Source: an uncultured Oscillospiraceae bacterium
GTDB taxonomy: Bacteria > Bacillota > Clostridia > Oscillospirales > Oscillospiraceae
Direction: 5' to 3'
NCBI GenBank assembly: GCA_900754515.1
Contig: CAAEDD010000049.1
Span: 1 to 9,069, forward strand
DNA length: 9,069 bases
The notes beneath the pieces are model-generated. The model was not told where the DNA came from. It searched no databases and saw only the letters and a list, made by a program, of their open reading frames with translations. The translations under genes and the position numbers were made by a program. Numbering within the stretch: position 1 is the stretch's first letter; each line of letters opens with the position of its first letter. Positions 5,823 through 9,069 of this stretch are shown here, one piece after another.

Positions 5823-7274
5823 TTAAATGGCCTCTTCTCCGTTTTTAAGTCCCTTGAGCATATTCAGGACATAACGGAAACTTTCAATTTTCAGCAGCCA
5901 GCACATAATTATGTAAACTATTACACCACTCAATATCTGTACGCAGAGCTTAAGCAGCAGAGCCATAGGCGCATAGTTCATGGCAAATACCACAGCGCCC
6001 ATAATCAAGGCAGCCAAAAAGATTTTCCACGAATCTTTCATCTGATCGGCTATGCCGTAATTTGCCAGCTTCTTATTTGGTATAGCCGCAATAAACACAT
6101 CTATCCAGGCGCTTAGGGCGTAGCTGTATGCCATTGCGATAACTGAGTCAAAGAGCAGAACCGTAAGCGCCAGCACGAAGAGCATAAGTGCCCTGCGTAT
6201 AAATTCCAGTTTCATATATATGTCGCTGCGTCCCAATGATTTTATGGCTACCAGGTTAGAAGATGTAATAATACCTGGCACCTGGGCAATACAAATTATC
6301 TGCATAAAGGGCACACTGGGCAGCCATTTGTCTGTAAGGAGCAGTCTTATCAGCGGCTCGGCAACCGCGGCAAGTCCCACCATGGCAGGGGCTACAAGCA
6401 TATTGCCCAAGCTTACGGTTCTTCTGAAGATTGCCTTTGCGCTCCCAACGTTGTCCTGGGCCTTGGCTAATACGGGAAACATTACCGACTGAACAGAGGC
6501 ATCCAAAGCAAAATTAATAGTAAAGGGGAACTGCTGTCCCCGGTCATAGTAGCCCAAATCCTCGGTGGAAAAGCGTTTGCCAATTATCAGGGAACGCAGA
6601 TCGTAATATAAGGAGCACATCATGGAAGCCGCCAGCATTTTCCACCCAAAGCTGTACAGTTCTTTGGCTCTCTTTACGGAGAAAGTCAGCCGCGGCACCC
6701 AGCGCACTGCAATCATCATCGCGGTGCTGCTTATGACCGTATGGGAGAAATAGTATACAACCAATGTCCAGATACCGGCCCCGGAAAAAGCCAGAGCCAC
6801 AGCCAGGCTTCCAGACAGGATAGTGGCTATGAGGCTGCATATAAGCATCTGCTTAAAGCGCATTTCCCTCTGTATCTTGGCTGTAAGTATGGAATCATAG
6901 GAGCTGAAAAACACGGAAAAAGCATATACCCTCAGGGGCATCAATATTTCCGGACTGCTGTAGTAATCAGCTATAAAGGGTGCAGCAAAAAATACTATGG
7001 TGGTCATGACCACAGACATGGCCATGCAGATATAAAAAACAGTGGAGTAGTCCCGGTCGTCGGGGTTCTTGTTCTGCACCAGCGCTGTGCTGAGTCCGCC
7101 CTCGATAATACTCTGGGACAGGTTGACAAATACGTTTACAATGGCGATTTGTCCAAAGGCCTCCGGGGTCAGCAGCCGGGCCAGGAGTATGCTGATTATA
7201 AAGCCTAGGCCCTTTACAGAAAAACGCTCCACCGTTTTGTATATAAGCGATTTAATAATGGTGCTTCTCTTCAT
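5823..7274 (-). CDS. Wzx/TuaB-type lipopolysaccharide or teichuronate flippase
   Basis: This 483-residue polytopic membrane protein belongs to the MOP exporter superfamily (MatE-like; WzxC/TuaB/polysaccharide biosynthesis group). It is expected to flip undecaprenyl-linked repeat units across the cytoplasmic membrane for Wzy-type assembly. The N-terminus reads KSLIYKTVERFSVKGLGFI followed by LLARLLTPEAFGQIAIV (about 30-46), the signature of this group. Hydrophobic segments recur along the whole length (for example near 80-105, 140-190, 290-315, 360-385 and 410-465), compatible with 12 to 14 helices, and the length is typical. The central DLGYYDRGQQFP and SVMFPVLAKAQD segments are also characteristic. 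The start ATG follows the GT4 stop by 9 bases, with a modest AGGG site 7 bases before it that overlaps that stop codon. Substrate specificity is inferred from the uronate genes beside it. Confidence 0.92.
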   Translation of the reverse strand: MKRSTIIKSLIYKTVERFSVKGLGFIISILLARLLTPEAFGQIAIVNVFVNLSQSIIEGGLSTALVQNKNPDDRDYSTVFYICMAMSVVMTTIVFFAAPFIADYYSSPEILMPLRVYAFSVFFSSYDSILTAKIQREMRFKQMLICSLIATILSGSLAVALAFSGAGIWTLVVYYFSHTVISSTAMMIAVRWVPRLTFSVKRAKELYSFGWKMLAASMMCSLYYDLRSLIIGKRFSTEDLGYYDRGQQFPFTINFALDASVQSVMFPVLAKAQDNVGSAKAIFRRTVSLGNMLVAPAMVGLAAVAEPLIRLLLTDKWLPSVPFMQIICIAQVPGIITSSNLVAIKSLGRSDIYMKLEFIRRALMLFVLALTVLLFDSVIAMAYSYALSAWIDVFIAAIPNKKLANYGIADQMKDSWKIFLAALIMGAVVFAMNYAPMALLLKLCVQILSGVIVYIIMCWLLKIESFRYVLNMLKGLKNGEEAI

Positions 7275-7283
7275 TGTATTACC

Positions 7284-8384
7284 CTATTTGTTGACGATTT
7301 CCTCTATATAATCCCGGTACTGGCGGCAGATCTCTTCCCGTGAATGAGTCTCCCTTATCCGGGCAGCCCCTCCGGACAGGCGCTCAGCCAGCCCCGGTTC
7401 GTCGGCAATCCTGGTCATGGCCGCAGCCACGGCCTCAGCATCGTCCACCGGAACAAGCAGCCCGCTGACACCGTCCTCTATGAGCTCTGCCGGGCCAAAG
7501 TCGCAATCGGTACAAACACAAGGTATTCCGCAGGCCATGGCTTCCAGCAGTGCGTTTGGCATCCCCTCGTAACGGCTGGTCATAACGAACATACCCGCAT
7601 CTTTTATTAGGTTCACAGCATCGGGCCTGTTGCCGTGAAATATAACATTCTGCCCCAGTCCCAGTTTTTCTGCCAGTGCCTTGATCTTTTCTTCGTCTTT
7701 CCCGTCTCCGTAGATATTCAGTATATGTTCCGAATGGGTTGAATGAAAGATGGCAAAAGCATTTAACATTACATCATAGGCTTTTTGAGAATTTATCCTG
7801 CCCACAGCACATATCTTTTGGGAATCTCTTTTATCAAAATCTATAATTCTTTCAGGTATTTCTTTGGAAAAAATACCGTTATGTATTACAACACCCATGT
7901 CTATCAACTTCTGTGGAAAAAGCATAGAAACACGTTGAGTTTGAAAGATAAAGCCATCCAAATTTTTAATCTGAAGTTTTTCGATTAGATCTGTAATCCC
8001 TTCATCTCTGCAATTAGGGTTTGCACGCTCCGAAGCAATTATCTTGCACTTGTCTTTTTGTCCAATGAGTGCAAGCCCCATCTGAAAGCTGAGGTGCGTA
8101 GAAAAGCACAGTACAGCATCAGGCTTTTCACTTATCTCCCATCTACGAAGGACCGATAATGTTTTAAACATACGCTTTATCGACTCAATCTTATTTTTTG
8201 AATCTCCAGCTACACCCAGCCCAACTACCTTAACTCTTGAATCCAAGTAATATCCGCTGTTTCCCTTGTCAAGAGTAAGAATCTCAACCTCATCTCCCCA
8301 GTCCGCAAACTGGTTTGCCAGTTCACTTATCACTCTCTGCGCCCCACCCCGGAGTAGATTGCCATAAAAGAAAGCTATCTTCAT
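7284..8384 (-). CDS. GT4 family glycosyltransferase (GT-B fold)
   Basis: This 366-residue cytoplasmic glycosyltransferase probably transfers a sugar from a nucleotide donor onto the lipid-linked repeat unit; donor and acceptor cannot be read from sequence. The N-terminal acceptor domain opens with MKIAFFYGNLLRGGAQRV, including the GGAQRV glycine loop (13-18). The C-terminal donor domain has AVGRINSQK (193-201), IYGDGKDEEKI (224-234) and the EX7E motif E273-GMPNALL-E281, followed by GIPCVCTD and GLLVPVDD, as expected of GT4. An in-frame ATG exists at 8435, but it would overlap the upstream gene by 49 bases and add residues unlike the family. ATG 8384 is preferred because GGGGAG lies 9 bases upstream and the product then begins at the normal first beta strand. 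Base composition is odd: the first two thirds of the gene are AT-rich and the last third GC-rich (see findings). Confidence 0.9.
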   Translation of the reverse strand: MKIAFFYGNLLRGGAQRVISELANQFADWGDEVEILTLDKGNSGYYLDSRVKVVGLGVAGDSKNKIESIKRMFKTLSVLRRWEISEKPDAVLCFSTHLSFQMGLALIGQKDKCKIIASERANPNCRDEGITDLIEKLQIKNLDGFIFQTQRVSMLFPQKLIDMGVVIHNGIFSKEIPERIIDFDKRDSQKICAVGRINSQKAYDVMLNAFAIFHSTHSEHILNIYGDGKDEEKIKALAEKLGLGQNVIFHGNRPDAVNLIKDAGMFVMTSRYEGMPNALLEAMACGIPCVCTDCDFGPAELIEDGVSGLLVPVDDAEAVAAAMTRIADEPGLAERLSGGAARIRETHSREEICRQYRDYIEEIVNK

Positions 8385-8386
8385 TT

Positions 8387-9069
8387 CTATATTCTCCCCG
8401 GCAGCTCCAGCCAAGCGCCTATTTTCTCGTCCCACTCAGGCGGGTCAAATCTAGCCATTCCACTGCTGTCAAAAAAAGTCAATTCACCCAGATATATGCG
8501 TCCTCCCACCTGATAGAAATCTACCCTTAAATGTAGCATATCCTTAGACAAAAGCTGGGCAAGTTCCCTCATCCGCTCATAATTTTCCGGCTTTTTTACA
8601 GGTTTCCGAGCATGAGGACCAGAATTATAAAAAGGCATCATATTGAAATCCATGTCGAAATAGGTGTAGCAGGTCGGCATATCCGGCAATATTCTGTCTG
8701 TTGTAATTAGGGAATATCTTGGTATACCGTTGAAGCAGTAAAACTTATAGTCCCTCAATTCGCCGTTTTCATCTTCCATATATTTTTCCGCAATAATACA
8801 AGGCTTAACGTTTTTATAAGGCCATTCCCGGCCTTCCAAATAGTAGTTTTTCTTCAGATCTTCATCCAGCCGTTTGACCGCAGCAGCTCTGTCAAAACTG
8901 CTCTTATCCCGGCAGATAATTACACCGCCGCTATTATGGTTGCATTTCAGTACAAACTGCTCCGGCAAGGCATAGAAGTCAATTTCCTCGGCGCTGTTCC
9001 AGGGGCCGCCCACCAATGGTATGAGATATTCCTCACCTATCTTATCCGCAATATACCGGCGCACCGCAT
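8387..9069 (-). CDS. TupA-like ATP-grasp protein, 5' end beyond window
   Basis: The visible part is about 226 residues of a protein resembling the TupA-like ATP-grasp family, named after a teichuronopeptide biosynthesis gene of alkaliphilic Bacillus. These proteins are found in polysaccharide loci and are thought to form amide bonds between amino acids and sugar acids using ATP; the exact substrate is not established. Counting from the GTG at 9064, family hallmarks are AVRRYI..KIGEEYLIPL at the left edge, FVLKCNHNSGG (37-47, nucleotide-binding region), IIAEKYMED (90-98), DYKFYCFNGIPRYS (105-118), LRVDFY (179-184) and GELTFFDSSG (193-202, with the likely metal-binding acidic residues). The frame stays open through the window edge (GCG before the GTG reads Ala), and the family normally carries about 50 to 70 more N-terminal residues, so GTG 9064 is probably internal and the gene is cut by the window. 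The stop lies 2 bases before the next gene, so the two are almost certainly cotranscribed. Confidence 0.85.
   Translation of the reverse strand, partial: AVRRYIADKIGEEYLIPLVGGPWNSAEEIDFYALPEQFVLKCNHNSGGVIICRDKSSFDRAAAVKRLDEDLKKNYYLEGREWPYKNVKPCIIAEKYMEDENGELRDYKFYCFNGIPRYSLITTDRILPDMPTCYTYFDMDFNMMPFYNSGPHARKPVKKPENYERMRELAQLLSKDMLHLRVDFYQVGGRIYLGELTFFDSSGMARFDPPEWDEKIGAWLELPGRI
8394..8399 (-). promoter_or_regulatory. Ribosome binding site fixing the GT4 start
   Basis: GGGGAG on the minus strand lies 9 bases before ATG 8384 and inside the last codons of the upstream ATP-grasp gene. It supports ATG 8384 over the in-frame ATG at 8435. The stop of the upstream gene (TAG, 8387-8389) sits between this site and the start, consistent with coupled translation. 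Confidence 0.7.

Noticed and set aside
8385..8435. Upstream ATG extension of the GT4 gene
   Set aside because: It would overlap the ATP-grasp gene by 49 bases, the added residues are an out-of-frame reading of that gene, and the GGGGAG site fits ATG 8384.
1..9069. CRISPR array, tRNA, rRNA or prophage
   Set aside because: No regularly spaced repeats, cloverleaf-like sequences, ribosomal RNA segments or phage genes were seen on either strand.

Overview
The window reads as the distal part of a surface-polysaccharide biosynthesis operon followed by an independently transcribed cell-surface protein gene. All eight supported genes lie on the minus strand, so gene order runs from high to low coordinates. 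The organism is probably a Gram-positive anaerobe of the Clostridia (Oscillospiraceae/Ruminococcaceae-like). This rests on strong purine-rich Shine-Dalgarno sites, a UDP-glucose dehydrogenase of the HasB/E. coli Ugd type with a Gram-positive-like C-terminus, short intergenic gaps, mixed GC content (hand counts from about 32% to 67%), and a membrane-anchored Ig-like surface protein. The taxonomic guess is inference.

Region 9069 to 1723 holds seven genes spaced 2, 9, 38, 11, 26 and 8 bases apart. In transcription order they are a TupA-like ATP-grasp protein (5' end outside the window), a GT4 glycosyltransferase, a Wzx/TuaB-type flippase, a UDP-glucuronate 4-epimerase, a hexapeptide-repeat O-acetyltransferase, UDP-glucose 6-dehydrogenase (ugd) and a GT2 glycosyltransferase. 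Together they could work as follows. Ugd makes UDP-GlcA and the epimerase converts it to UDP-GalA. The GT4 and GT2 enzymes build a lipid-linked oligosaccharide, the acetyltransferase may O-acetylate it, and the flippase exports it. The TupA-like ATP-grasp protein raises the possibility that uronic-acid carboxyls are amidated, as proposed for teichuronopeptide-type polymers. No priming transferase or polymerase is seen, so these would have to lie upstream.

Region 1722 to 1371 is an intergenic stretch of about 350 bases. It contains a perfect 17-bp stem-loop overlapping the GT2 stop codon, an interrupted inverted-repeat element of unknown nature (1565-1641), a classical intrinsic terminator (1515-1539) and a good extended -10 promoter (1472-1500) for the next gene.

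Region 1370 to 57 encodes a secreted, single-pass membrane-anchored protein with three Ig-like domains, an Asn/Thr/Gly/Ser linker, a Pro/Ser/Thr stalk and an acidic cytoplasmic tail. Nothing recognisable is seen in the last 56 bases.

The points most worth a second look are the uronate plus ATP-grasp combination, the sharp base-composition break inside the GT4 gene, the missing acidic NAD-ribose residue in Ugd, and the unexplained structured element in the intergenic region.
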